From assembly GCA_963681505.1 (NCBI GenBank), contig OY811973.1, forward strand, positions 5,862,128 through 5,926,127: 64,000 bases of DNA, given 5' to 3'. Positions 1 through 10,349 of the stretch are shown here, one piece after another. Position numbers and translations under genes: made by a program. This stretch comes from Eunapius fragilis (Eukaryota > Porifera > Demospongiae > Spongillida > Spongillidae). The notes under the pieces are model-generated. The model saw only the letters and a list, made by a program, of their open reading frames with translations, was not told where the DNA came from and made no database searches. Position 1 is the stretch's first letter, and each line of letters begins with the position of its first letter.

Positions 1-105
1 CTATATTTATGAACGGACCTCTGCTTCGGAAGGGGGGGTCGTTCGACCCATCCGACCTGGCGACACCCCCCCCCCCCCCCCCCTCACCCCTGGCTACGGC
101 CTTGT
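1..105. repeat. Truncated terminal repeat of a hAT-like element with poly-C tract
   Basis: The sequence has a G run, then GTCGTTCGACCCAT, then a long C run, then CTGGCTACGGCC. The complete element at 6702-10293 ends the same way: G run, GTCGTTCGAACCCAT, C run, CTGCGTACGCCC. I infer a diverged end of the same transposon family, cut off by the window edge. No coding sequence is present. Confidence 0.5.
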
Positions 106-1990
106 AGCGGCCTACTTCCACCTACGAAAAAGTAACCTCCAAAATCGCACAAAAAGGGCAAAAAACGTCAGCGGCAATGCGCTAGGAGATGTATTCAAGT
201 ATTGAATTCACGAAGGTATACAGAGTTGAGACATACCTTCTATATGTATACCGGAGTATGTTATTATGTACTTTTATATACTTTTGTAGATTGCTATTGA
301 CTGTTGCTGAACGTCAGCTGCCCCCCCCCCCCCCCCCGGATTCCCACCAACGTTCTAGTTTCCTTGTTACTCCATAGTTGCACAATTGCCATTTTGTCAT
401 GGGTTACGCCCCAACTGGATTGATCCGGTTTGGTCGATGAATGCTAATTAGCTAGTGAAGACGCACCCCTGATCCGGATCGATCCTGTTTGCGGTTGCTA
501 GTGAAGAAACGCCTTAAATCGATGCCAATGAGTTTTCGCATTTTTAAACCGCCAAAAACATGTAGTTCTAAATGTGACCTAATGCTCATAAACTTTTGGT
601 AGTCGTAAGCGATCATTGTTACATGTGTGTGCATATATATAGGCAGATAACGCGAGTTAATTTTTGTGCATACATATATACACTTGCTGGTCAAAGAGTT
701 AACTCTTTCACCTCCCATCAAAATGCATTTCGTATCTTATGAGATTTTGGAGTGGTGGGAAGCATGCAACTAGGCTCTAAGTGGTAACGAAAATAAATCA
801 TGTGAAGTTGACCTTATCAGTGAAGTGTATCACTATTCAGAAATGTGTATCTCCTAAACCATTAAGGTTATTATTGTAATAAATGGTCATATGTCTTCTC
901 ATATGAAGACAAACATATATGGGAAGTTGCACCAAAATCTGAGAGGTGCTGTCCATTTGCTAGCCTAAAGGATGTGTAATGATCCAGATGAAGAAAAATG
1001 GCAGCAAATAACAGTTGGACCGGGTGCGAGACATGGGCATAAGTATTTTTTGTTCTCTGTTATGACATATTTAGCCCACATTATCATTCACCAAAATATT
1101 AAACCACCACAGATTGTATAGTCACCACCTCACCATTGGTACTGTTAGACCACTCCACATACAAACTACTTAATTCTAAATACAAATATTGTTCACATGC
1201 TAGATTACTTAACTTACCTCCTGATGAAGGGTGAGTGAGATTCACATAATGAAAAGAAAGAGAAATTGTCAAGACACTTACTCTCCCTTAGATGTTGTTC
1301 AAGGTAATAAAAGTTGTTAATTCGTTAGGTCAGGTAGAAGCCTGGTGTGAACCCCCCCCCCCCCCCCCCCCCCCCTCCCCAAATGACCGGATTGATTTTA
1401 GGTACTGTTTGGTTAATTGAAATCTAGCAAGTGCCCCATGGAGGTGTCAAACTGCCCCATACTGCACTGCTAAACACAACCATTCAGACCAGACGTAGAC
1501 CTCATACAAAATTAGATCATTGAACAAATACATGACCTAGAGGATTGGAAGTCAATGGTAGTGTAATATCCATGGGAGCTGTCGACCTATTCCAGCAAAT
1601 GGCAAATACAGTTACAGTAAAGAGAGAATATTCAAACAGGTGGTGATGTGAGGAAGTCAAATTCTACCCTCCAAGTTAGAAGTGTTGTTATGGCCTTATA
1701 AGTCCAGTACATGTACATAGTTATACATACATGTAATAAAGTAGTTTGTAATAGTAAAAACTTGATATTCAATGATCTCCCCATTGCTACTTATAGACTA
1801 CTACACCACTCTACATAAAAATTTTCAGTGTGTATCCTCCAGATTGTACATATACATGGCATGGAGTAGCCTAATAAATATAAATATGTAGTTAACACCT
1901 TGCATTGATGCAACACAATGAATACAATAATGTATTTGGATTAACCCTTTTTCTGCTTGTTAATACTTCACCACACCCTACATCACTCAC
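106..1990. other. Non-coding stretch with poly-C tracts and repeat scraps
   Basis: No convincing gene was found. The stretch holds C runs at about 320-336 and 1352-1379. It also has a short motif near 1215-1240 that reads, on the minus strand, as an exon-end-like segment followed by GTAAGT. Related copies of that motif lie near 33985, 39494, 39665 and 40065, so it belongs to the dispersed ankyrin-gene intron repeat. Confidence 0.4.
845..945. repeat. Fragment of the giant-palindrome element family
   Basis: The run from the AAACCATTAAGGTTATT-like segment to the GGGAAGTTGCACCAAAATCTGA-like segment matches 28005-28100 inside the palindromic element at 26381-28131, in the same order. It is a short, diverged remnant without termini. 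Confidence 0.5.
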
Positions 1991-2074
1991 TTCGTTCACA
2001 TCAGCTCCTGCCTTTACAAGGTTCTCCACCACAGCTGTTTGACCACTTTGAGCTGCCACATGTAGTGGTGACCC
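1991..2074 (-). CDS. Ankyrin-repeat exon (84 nt, phase 0)
   Basis: Read on the minus strand, the exon encodes 28 residues of one ankyrin repeat, including SPLHVAAQSGQTAVVENLV and ending GADVNE. The helix-turn-helix core and the GADVN turn are textbook ankyrin. An acceptor (TATGTAG) precedes it and a GTGAGT donor follows it. Both splice phases are zero, so the module can be inserted or skipped without shifting frame. The same exon with flanking intron sequence occurs at 33585-33668 and 39120-39203. No other exon of this gene is visible nearby, so it may be part of a gene running off the left edge or a stranded duplicate. The role is inferred only as protein-protein interaction. Confidence 0.7.
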
Positions 2075-2465
2075 CTACATATGGGAGGTGAAAAGCAGTG
2101 CAATACACATACATCAATGAGGTGACAACATGTGGAATTAAACAATGCACTGATTGTTGTTCACATTCACATCAGATGGTACAAAATCTAGTGGCAATGA
2201 GCATGGAAACTACAAGCATGAGGACAAAACCAATTCTTTGGTCTCATTAATACTTCCAGAATATCATATACTTACAATAGCATCAATTAATTCCCAATCA
2301 TAGGTTCAATGAACAAAGATGTTTGCAGTAATTAGCTCCAAGTTTATTGTGAAGAAAACAAGTAAAAAATATGAGAACATTGAAATGCTAATGATGGCAT
2401 TAAATGAATGATATCTCTAACTACCCTAATGTAGTATAAAAGGTTACATGCATGAAACTACTCAA

Positions 2466-2893
2466 CCATCAAAATGTACATACCTCCCCTTACTCAACAT
2501 ACACATGTACATACCTCCCCATACTCAACATACACATGTACATACCTCCCCATACTCAACATACACATGTACATACCTCCCCATACACAACATACACATG
2601 TACATACCTCCCCATACCCAACATACACATGTACATACCTCCCCATACTCAACATACACATGTACATACCTCCCCATACTCAACATACACATGTACATAC
2701 CACCCCATACTCAACATACACATGTACATACCTCCCCATACACAACATACACATGTACATACCTCCCCATACACAACATACACATGTACATACCTCCTCA
2801 TACCCAACATACACATGTACATACCTCCCCATACTCAACATACACATGTACATACCTCCTCATACCCAACATACTCATGCACATACCCCGTAA
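2466..2893. repeat. 31-bp minisatellite, about 14 copies
   Basis: A unit built from ACATACACATGTACATACC and TCCCCATACTCA repeats with a period of 31 bases. Because 31 is not a multiple of three, all three plus-strand frames stay open and give apparent His/Thr/Pro/Tyr-rich proteins, which I do not consider real. The last copies degenerate towards 2893. Confidence 0.9.
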
Positions 2894-3800
2894 CACTCAT
2901 TCACACGAACACCACGCGACAGGAGCTGTTGGACAGCTCTCACATCTCCAGTCCTGCATGCTTCAACTAGCTGTAGTGGACAAATGTACACATATGAAAA
3001 TGACGTACTATAACACATATCCTAACCATGATCATTTGAGCATTAATATAATTGATGGTCACTTCTCTGCCCAGCACATGACATCTACTAATTTACCAAA
3101 TGCTATAATAATGAAGAGTTGTACAAACAATGATCAAAAGACAGAAGTAGTAGAAAGGCTGGGGAAGAGTCATTTGAAAGTGTATTCTCTACTAGTTATG
3201 GTTTTTACATAAATTATTTATATAATTATATATATCACGTGGTCAGGCGAAAGCGCGCTGGCCAGTAAGTTGGGCGTAGCCCGACCTTTGCGAAGTCAGG
3301 TACAGCCAGTACTACTAAGGTCATGAAGTTCTTCAGGGAGTAAGAAGGCTTCGGCGTATTTTATTGGGTAGCTCGAATATGCCTAGTGAAATAAACTAAT
3401 CTACAGTAAATTAGGTGTGGTTGCTGGCAGCCTGGCCGAACACGTAGGAGGTTATATTAGCCCCTTGCATTCACTGCATGTAATTGAGATCAATTCGGCT
3501 TCTAAATATGAATGAAACGGTCACATGCAACTCCCACAAACCAACGCATGAAATTAAATATTCCACCCTCACCTTTGATTTTTTATCGCTTATCCCGAGA
3601 AACCTCTCAATACAGTAATACATACCTGTTCTGCAGACATTCACTTTGATGAGGTATCCCGGACAAGTACTGTACGTCGTAGCAGAGATAATATATAGAT
3701 ATATAATCTCTGGTCGTAGTATGCACTTACTGCTCACGCCTTGCTGGTCGCGTGAGTATCAATGAATACACATATACTATAACCAGAGATATGATCTAAG
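2894..3800. other. Unique non-coding sequence
   Basis: No gene, TIR or tandem repeat was recognised. An AT-rich patch lies at 3208-3236. The 3240-3470 segment is locally GC-rich but has no open frame or tRNA-like fold that I can support. Confidence 0.4.
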
Positions 3801-4151
3801 CGAGGGGTCCGCCACCACTGAAATCTCGTACACTCTAGTGAGAAATCAAATAGAAATCTTGAAATCAATAGAAATCCGGGAGAAATCACGAAATCATATT
3901 GAAATCTAGAAATCCGTCAGAAATCACGAAATCACTTGAAATACGGTAGAAATCACAAGAAATCAGTCGGAAATCTGGAAATCACAAGGAAATCTGGAAA
4001 TCATATAGAAATCACGGAAATCACCTCGAAGTCTAGAAATCATCTCGAAATCTAGAAATCACCGGAAATCAAACAGAAATCTGAAATTGATTTCGAAATC
4101 ACCGTGATTTCGAAATCTCGTACGGCTTTTAGGGTAGTGGCGGACCCCTCG
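3801..4151. mobile_element. 351-bp MITE filled with GAAATC motifs, 8-bp TSD
   Basis: The ends are CGAGGGGTCCGCCACCACT and its imperfect inverse AGTGGCGGACCCCTCG. The flanks GATCTAAG (3793-3800) and GACCTAAG (4152-4159) form an 8-bp target duplication with one mismatch. The interior is an irregular array of more than 20 AGAAATC/GAAATC words and has no coding capacity. An 8-bp TSD fits a non-autonomous hAT-type element, which is an inference. Confidence 0.75.
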
Positions 4152-5263
4152 GACCTAAGCTATAACCCGGTTTCAAAAATAGTTCACTTTAGTGGTTAAC
4201 TATGCAAAACTATGAAGCTTTTCGTTATAGTAGTATGCCCCGAAACGTTGGCAGGAAACTCCGGGATCTTACCGTACATGATCATCGAATATCCTATATA
4301 CAAATTTAGTATACTAGTATAGCACTCAGTTAAGAATTAATCCTATGTGCCAGAAGAGCTATTACTATATATGCATATAATCAGGTGCGCGTGCATGCTT
4401 TTGCGCTGTACACACTACAGTAAATCCTTCATGGCTCACAGAGAAACGAAGTTCTATTTTTTTAATGTGCATGTGTGAGTATGAACACATCACTATTATG
4501 CTGCACGTAGATATCATAGTACTCAAACAAAAACATTTTCTTGATGATAAAAGTGACTACACATATGCATCCTTCAAGCACACACACACGCACACACATG
4601 CAGCTGGCACTAGGTGTATATGTGACATAATTACTGTAATTGTGACACTGTGCACCCTTTCAAATACATTCATCATAGGTGTATATGTGACTGAGTTACA
4701 ATGCATCAACTAACATAATTACTGTGATTTCGACACTTACAATTACATGCTTCTGAATCCACTATTGTATATGGTTGAATTCCATGCATGGAGATTCTAT
4801 ATTCACCTAATAGTGCCACCGACCTCTGTAAGTATCAAGCCAGCAATGAATAATTAATAAATTTACTGCCACTCTAAACGGTGAGTGAGGAAATATATAC
4901 ATTCTGCTCCCTAGCTGATCACCAATTGAAAGAGTTTTCCTAAACTTGGACGCTTCAGTGCATTTGATGCGTTGAAATTTCTGGCCATTAATCAAGGATG
5001 AAAGTAAAAGCTGGCAATGGAATTACATGATTTTGTTCATAAACTGATGTCAGTCAGTGTAATGCAATTCGTGATCAACTTTCAAATTCATACATTACAT
5101 TTAACATGTGTGTGGATAATGAAATCCGAATAAAAAACCCGAATGTTCAGTAATTAGATCACGAAAATAATGTATTGGTTTTCAGCCCAACTAATTGTTT
5201 CCATGGTATTTACACTTCCATTTCTCGATGTATATAGTCAATGAGTAGACAAAAGAATGTATT
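4152..5263. other. Non-coding stretch
   Basis: No supported gene. A short CA/CACG run lies at 4578-4600. The GTGTATATGTGAC-type sequence at 4613-4630 is repeated at 4678-4692 as a local duplication. Confidence 0.4.
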
Positions 5264-5328
5264 AAATCACCAACATCTCCAGTCCTTGACACTGTCAAGG
5301 ACTATCAAGTACTGACGATGTTGGTGAT
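5264..5328. repeat. Short palindrome
   Basis: AATCACCAACATC at the left pairs with GATGTTGGTGATT at the right, and TCCTTGACACTGTCAAGGA sits between as a second inverted pair. It lies 12 bp before the large hairpin element at 5340. Confidence 0.6.
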
Positions 5329-5339
5329 TGAATAGTATA

Positions 5340-5630
5340 CAAGTAAATAAAAACTTTCTCTCTGAGAAAGTTATTGGGATATAGGTTTCGCAGGCAAATA
5401 GTATACTGGTGTAAAAAGCAAGGAAACAAGTTTTATCAGAAGGGAAAATGTAATAGTCTTATATTTAGCATACTTCGACTAAGGCATATGCTGTTTCTGT
5501 GCTAAATATAGGACTATTACATTTTCCCTTCTGATAAAACTTGTTTCCTTGCTTTTTACACCAGTATACTATTTGCCTGCGAAATCTATATCCCACCAAC
5601 TTTCTCAGAGAGAATGTTTTTATTTACTTG
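5340..5630. mobile_element. Near-perfect 291-bp hairpin element (family copy 1)
   Basis: Two arms of about 135 bp are almost exact reverse complements around a short centre near 5475-5500. Each arm contains CTTTCTCTCTGAGAAAG (itself palindromic), GGGATATAG and AAGCAAGGAAACAAG. Relatives occur at 36331-36537, 36593-36770, 40187-40325 and 62397-62600. It has no ORF. A transcript across it would fold into one long stem. Confidence 0.85.
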
Positions 5631-5763
5631 TTTCCTTAATTTTTTTAACACCCAAATCACTGTTGCATCGCAGGTTTCCCTCTTTCATTTAACCGATTCT
5701 AATAAGCAAAAGTACCGATTCTAATTAGAATTGATAAGACCGTATATAGGCTTTTAGGCTTTT

Positions 5764-6110
5764 GTGTATCAAAGCCGAGTCCTCCAGCAAATTCTAAAGC
5801 TATTGGTGCAATTTTCATTGCTTAAAAGTGTTCATGTCCCGAGTTATGAGTTCTCAAGAAGAAGAAGAAGAAGCAGACGACCCGCCCATTATTTTTGGAA
5901 GGGGAACGAGGACAGCAGTATTTTTTGTTCTCGACAACCACGCGGTTCTACGACGTGAAACAAAAACGAAACTACTCAGTTTTGACTTCTAGATCGATTG
6001 CCGCAACAAGTTAGACGATCCGATCGTCGGGAGCGAAGCTAGGGTAGGGTCGCGGGATTTTAATTAAATTCATAGTCGGGGTCAAAACCTATTTGGAAGT
6101 CTCTAGCGAG
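5764..6110. repeat. Internal part of a dispersed element, copy 1
   Basis: This segment is similar over several hundred bases to 37260-37600 and, more weakly, to 38170-38530. Shared blocks include AAAAGTGTTC, CCCGAGTTATG and TTTTTGTTCTC followed by a CACGC(A/G)GTT block. One frame gives an acidic run followed by FVLDNHAVL, matched by FVLYNHAVL in the 37-kb copy, so the parent element may once have been coding. It directly follows hairpin copy 1, as does the arrangement at 37 kb. Confidence 0.45.
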
Positions 6111-6419
6111 ACTTCCGATTCTATGACTTCCTTAACATGTTCAGCATGGTGGCTATTTTGCTATGAACCGAAATAAAAGCATTGTGGTATCGGTGATGTA
6201 AGACATATACGCATTACAATTTCCATTATACAAAACCAATATCATTAGTGAATTATCAATTAATATCAATTCAAATACATAACTATATGGTCCATCCCTT
6301 AGGATTTTTATAAATATGTCCAAATGTAAGTTGCTTTGTAAAGGCGACACCAGTGAGTTTCTCCCATCAATGAAGTTCTCCCATGTACCTCATCTTGACT
6401 TACTAGGAGACCCTTAGGG

Positions 6420-6701
6420 GACTACCTTTTCTGTGGAAAGTATGCAGCATCAAAGCGTTCAGAGGCCTTGAAGTTGTTATCCAAGTAGGGGCATTGGACC
6501 CTCAGGTTGCCTTGATTCTGCTTCGTTTGTGTGGGAGCTACTGTAAATTTATCCATTTGGCTAGAGTTAATTTGCCAAGTTTAGTCTCAGAGGCACTTCA
6601 GCTGTTTGATGTTGAGGTTAGGCAGTGCTTCACACAGAGTATAGCTGTAGAAGTTAGGGATCGTGCATGGCAGCAGGCCCAACTGAATCTAAGTCACAGA
6701 G
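6420..6701 (+). pseudogene. LINE reverse transcriptase, 5' segment (thumb region)
   Basis: An open frame reads YAASKRSEALEVVIQVGALD, then LILLRLCGSYCK, and ends AQLNLSHR. This is the region after the RT palm in a LINE family that I recognise from sponges and cnidarians. The frame ends at the CAGAG target duplication of the transposon at 6702. Coding resumes in frame at 10299 (GLGLGLRSVSHHSSAAY) and again at 12612 (IASLCASGFVD). The upstream palm with the catalytic motif is missing, so this is a 5'-truncated copy. See 12612-13568 for the C-terminal part. Confidence 0.8.
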
Positions 6702-7686
6702 CATGGGCGTACGCAGCCTTCAGGACCGGGGGGGGTCGAATTTTTTTAATAGGTGACCTTAATTACGATAATATATACTTGAGTGTTATTTCCATTTTGT
6801 ACATCGATGCTTTGTATGATGTTATTCAGGATAATAAATATCCATTGGCGTTAAAAAGTAAGTTTCATAACTAAGGGAGACCGATTAATTACTACAACCA
6901 TGCATAATCAATTTTTTTGACCTTTCCACTCCATCATGAAAACCAATCTAATACACTTGCATTGACTAATAATGACAATATTGGCACAGCTAGGATTGTG
7001 ATTAGAATATGCTCGTGCATGCATTCATGAATCATGAAGTCATCCAACATGAGGGGTTCTAAAACATGGGATTATCAATCTATATCATAAAATGATAGCT
7101 GAATACATTTGATTTAAAAACAGATGACATATTGATTGTTAGAACAATTAATCAACTAATGTAGTACTATACTGTCCATTTCAAGGCGTCTTGGGTGCCA
7201 TATGTGCAAACATATTGATAATTAACCTCTTCCATATCTCAGTATGTTAGTTAAAACGTCGCTTACATCCTCTCATGTATTCAATTCCTCAGGAAAAGTA
7301 TGATCTATAGAAGGTACAAAATGATGCTTATATAAGCAAATGATATTTTTGGCCTAAAGTCATTGCTTGGAGTACGTATGGTGGCTGTTGACCAATTAAG
7401 AATAGTCCAACATCATTCTTGAACTCATCAATTTCTGCTGTTACATTCAGTGGATGTAGTTATGATTGGAATAACTGGTGGTGTAGGTGGATGCGCAGAT
7501 AAGTCATAGTCACACGCTTCACTGGATAACAATGACCCTGATGCATCTCTCTGATCGCTATGTGAGGGCTATTCTCAGTTTCCCTTCCATCAGCAACAAC
7601 GACCGTATTGCAAGGTACTTCAAAAACACTCCCGCTCAGGCTAGCGCTATCATCTGTTGTGCTTGCCGCGTTGTCTCATCTAACCT

Positions 7687-9926
7687 CAGGGCCCGCGGAG
7701 GGTATTATAAAGTGGGGGGGCAGATTTTTATACTTAATTAAGTTGTATCTAATATTCCTTCGCACCTCCGTGTATTCATAGAAACGCGCGTACAAATACA
7801 AGCCACTGAAATGCACAATAAAATCGATCCTTCACATCTATATACCAAAATGTCGCTTTCGATTATCATTTCTAGAGGCGAACTCAGAGGCAACTTCGTC
7901 CAGGTCAATACTAGCTGTTCTGTCGCTATGAATCATGAGAGTAGCTAAGTTATTAAATCTAACTTGATTCATGCTTGAACGAAGCCACGTTTTCACGCGA
8001 CGAGCGGTAGAAAAAGATCTTTCACTGACTGCATTAGTAGCTGGACTGACCAAGATCAGTTTAAATATAATAACAATCTCCGAAATTAGGTCCTTTTCAC
8101 ATTGGTCAAGGCTTTGAAAAGCACTGTAAATTTCGTGGAATGATTGAAATTCTCCACTTAGCATAGGTAATTGCGCCTTCAAAAGTGTGACATTCACATC
8201 ATCTGCATATTTCTCTGACATATATTTTAGTTCATCAGTTACATATACCCGGTTTAAGAGCATTTAGAAGTAATGTTTCCATAGTACTGTAGGCCTTAAA
8301 CCCCAGCTGGTTGAAACGTTGTCTAATGGCATTGGTTACCAAAATGATTGCTTCATAGTATATCCTATTCATCAGCAGATGATGGCTGATGAGATTGTCC
8401 ACTTCCTACTTCAATTTTTTTTGGGACATTGCGATGCCTGGGCAGTGAAGGTTCAGGTAGACTATGATTCTTAGCCTGTTTTTAACATTCAGGAAATATA
8501 GATCAAACATTTCATCTGATCTCATGCTTGTGATGGCCCTAATTACCAAATTGGCAAAACGCTGCCCTTCTACAGATGATAGCTGTGTTTTTTGGAGGGT
8601 TTTGGACAGGTTATCTGTCTGGATAAGCAATGTGGCACCAAGATTTAATCCAAAAAAAAACTGAAATGACTCCATTTGAGCTTTCACACCAATAATACGA
8701 GCCCGCATATCAGTATCCAATCTTTCTTCCAAGCAGATATCCCATTCCAACATCAGGGCTTCATAATTGTCTTTAATCCTCTCCTTGAACAGTCCAATGA
8801 GTAGGACACAGCATTTTTATTCCAGGAGTGTCCATATGAATGTCTGCTTTGATACTGCTCAGGATTCCCTCTCTTTTGGGTGAGAATTTACAAATTTCCA
8901 TTGTTGTATCCAAGGTGTCAGATAATACTTCGCAGCCTTTTATCATATCATGAACCGCTAGACTAAATGCATGTCCATGGCAGTGTGTTAAATGGGCACT
9001 GGGAACATCAGCTAAGAGTTGTGCAGCAACTCCATTTCTACAGCCTGCCATTGTTCCAGCTCCATCATAACACTGGCCTCTACATTTAAATAGACTCAGA
9101 TTCATTCTTAGCAGCACAACCTTGATTACTGAAACAATAGTATCAGAAAAAAATATTAGGTATATGATAAAACCCAATAAATTCTTCATGTGCTACCAAG
9201 TTGTGATCTACATGCCTCAAACAAATTGCTAACTGCTCCTTATTTGAAACCAAGTTCCCTGAAAGGCTCGGTTAAATTTTCCAAACTGCCGCTTTGGAAA
9301 CTTTATTGTCGTAGGTTGATTTGGTTGGTCTGGGACCAGGTAGGATGTTGTTGAAATAGTGTCCTGCAAATGTTTGTCATTGGATAGACTGGTACCGGTA
9401 TTGCTTGATGTTGAAGTATGGCTGTCCTCGGGTATAGGTATGTCGTCTGATAAAGTATTGCCATCCAATACGCGGTCAATCTCATCTGACACATCTAAAG
9501 TACCGCGTGCTTCATTACTCGAATTAGATATCTTTTGGAATAAGCATGGTTGGAAGAACGTAGCTATTTTACACTGCTTCTTACAAGGAGGTTAATTCGC
9601 CCATTGTGTTACATAGCGGACCGGCCGGGCAATTAGAATTTGAATCCAATCGGTTGGCTATCTATAATATAAAAGCAAAAAAAATTCGGAGTTTCCTTCG
9701 TCAAGCACACAATCAAATCACTATAAGATACAAGCGTCAAGCACTGTACAATAACAAAAGAACAAAAGTCTGGCTGGTCTGCTACAGATTTTTGATACAG
9801 CCGCCGCGAGCCTGCATGCGCGTGTATGCATCCGCAATAATTAATACATTAAATAAATTAACATTATCGGCCAAAAAAGTGGGGGGGCAGCTGCCCCCCT
9901 TGCCCCCCCCGGCTCCGCGGGCCCTG
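7687..9926. mobile_element. hAT transposon nested inside element A
   Basis: The left terminus CAGGGCCCGCGGAG (7687) and right terminus CTCCGCGGGCCCTG (ending 9926) are perfect inverses. Both are followed inward by G-rich tracts containing GTGGGGGGGCAG. The flanks share AACCT (7682-7686 and 9927-9931). The interior encodes a degraded hAT transposase on the minus strand. Insertion into element A makes this the younger of the two. Confidence 0.8.
7838..9492 (-). pseudogene. hAT-family transposase (ZMYM1-like), decayed
   Basis: Four minus-strand fragments fall in the right order. At 9229-9492 is an N-terminal tail ending FPKRQFGKFNRAFQGTWF, the start of a TTF-type zinc finger. At 8773-9189 is the central transposase part with CRGQCYDGAGTMAG and CPTHWTV. 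At 8406-8753 is a helical segment. At 7838-8263 is the C-terminal hAT dimerisation domain with SPATNAVSERSFSTARRVKT. Most of the zinc finger and the residues between it and the central domain are missing. The pieces are in different frames with stops between them, so the protein is dead. The family normally cuts and pastes its own DNA in the nucleus. Confidence 0.8.
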
Positions 9927-10298
9927 AACCTCCCAGCTACAACCGGGCCAGTCAAACTATCATCTCCAACCACCCCCACCTGCTTTGCTTTCTTGGTATA
10001 CCTTGTAATGTCTTGACACATTGCCGCCGCTTTTTTCTTTCTCCTGCCTTTTTTCCTGGCATAGTAATTGTGAACATGTGTGACGTGAGGCAAAGTTATT
10101 AGATTATAAGTTACATTTTGCCGTCATTACCGGTACTACGTATAAGCGCAATCGTACTTAGCGTGAAATACTAGCACGCGATTTGAATAAAAAAAAATTC
10201 CAATGGTGAAGGTGACCTCGCTTATGGGAGGGGGGGTCGTTCGAACCCATCGACCCCCCCCCCCCCCCCCCCCCCCCCCTGCGTACGCCCATGCAGAG

Positions 10299-10349
10299 GT
10301 CTTGGACTTGGACTTCGCTCAGTTTCCCACCACTCCTCAGCTGCCTATA
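10299..10349 (+). pseudogene. LINE reverse transcriptase, middle segment
   Basis: A 51-nt scrap of the LINE lies between transposons A and B, continuing the frame of 6420-6701 as GLGLGLRSVSHHSSAAY. GLGLRS is the conserved Gly/Leu-rich turn seen after the RT thumb in this LINE family. The codon for the next residue is completed beyond element B. Confidence 0.8.

Larger units (their letters stand above)
6702..10293. mobile_element. DNA transposon A inserted in the LINE, TIR CATGGGCGTACGCAG
   Basis: The left end CATGGGCGTACGCAG (6702-6716) is matched by its inverse CTGCGTACGCCCATG ending at 10293. Next to each TIR is a G or C run and a GTCGA motif. CAGAG is duplicated on both sides (6697-6701 and 10294-10298), and removing the element plus one CAGAG restores the LINE frame. 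Apart from the nested hAT at 7687-9926, about 1.35 kb of element A remains. I see no transposase in that part, so it is probably non-autonomous. The TIR style (CA...TG, G-rich) resembles hAT, but the 5-bp duplication is shorter than the usual 8 bp. Confidence 0.8.

Noticed and set aside
2448..3212. Three overlapping long plus-strand frames rich in His, Thr, Pro and Tyr
   Set aside because: They are the three phases of a 31-bp tandem repeat that lacks stops; no non-repeat domain, start context or splice site supports them.
3240..3470. Possible tRNA-derived SINE
   Set aside because: The GC-rich sequence lacks convincing A and B box promoters and I could not draw a tRNA cloverleaf.
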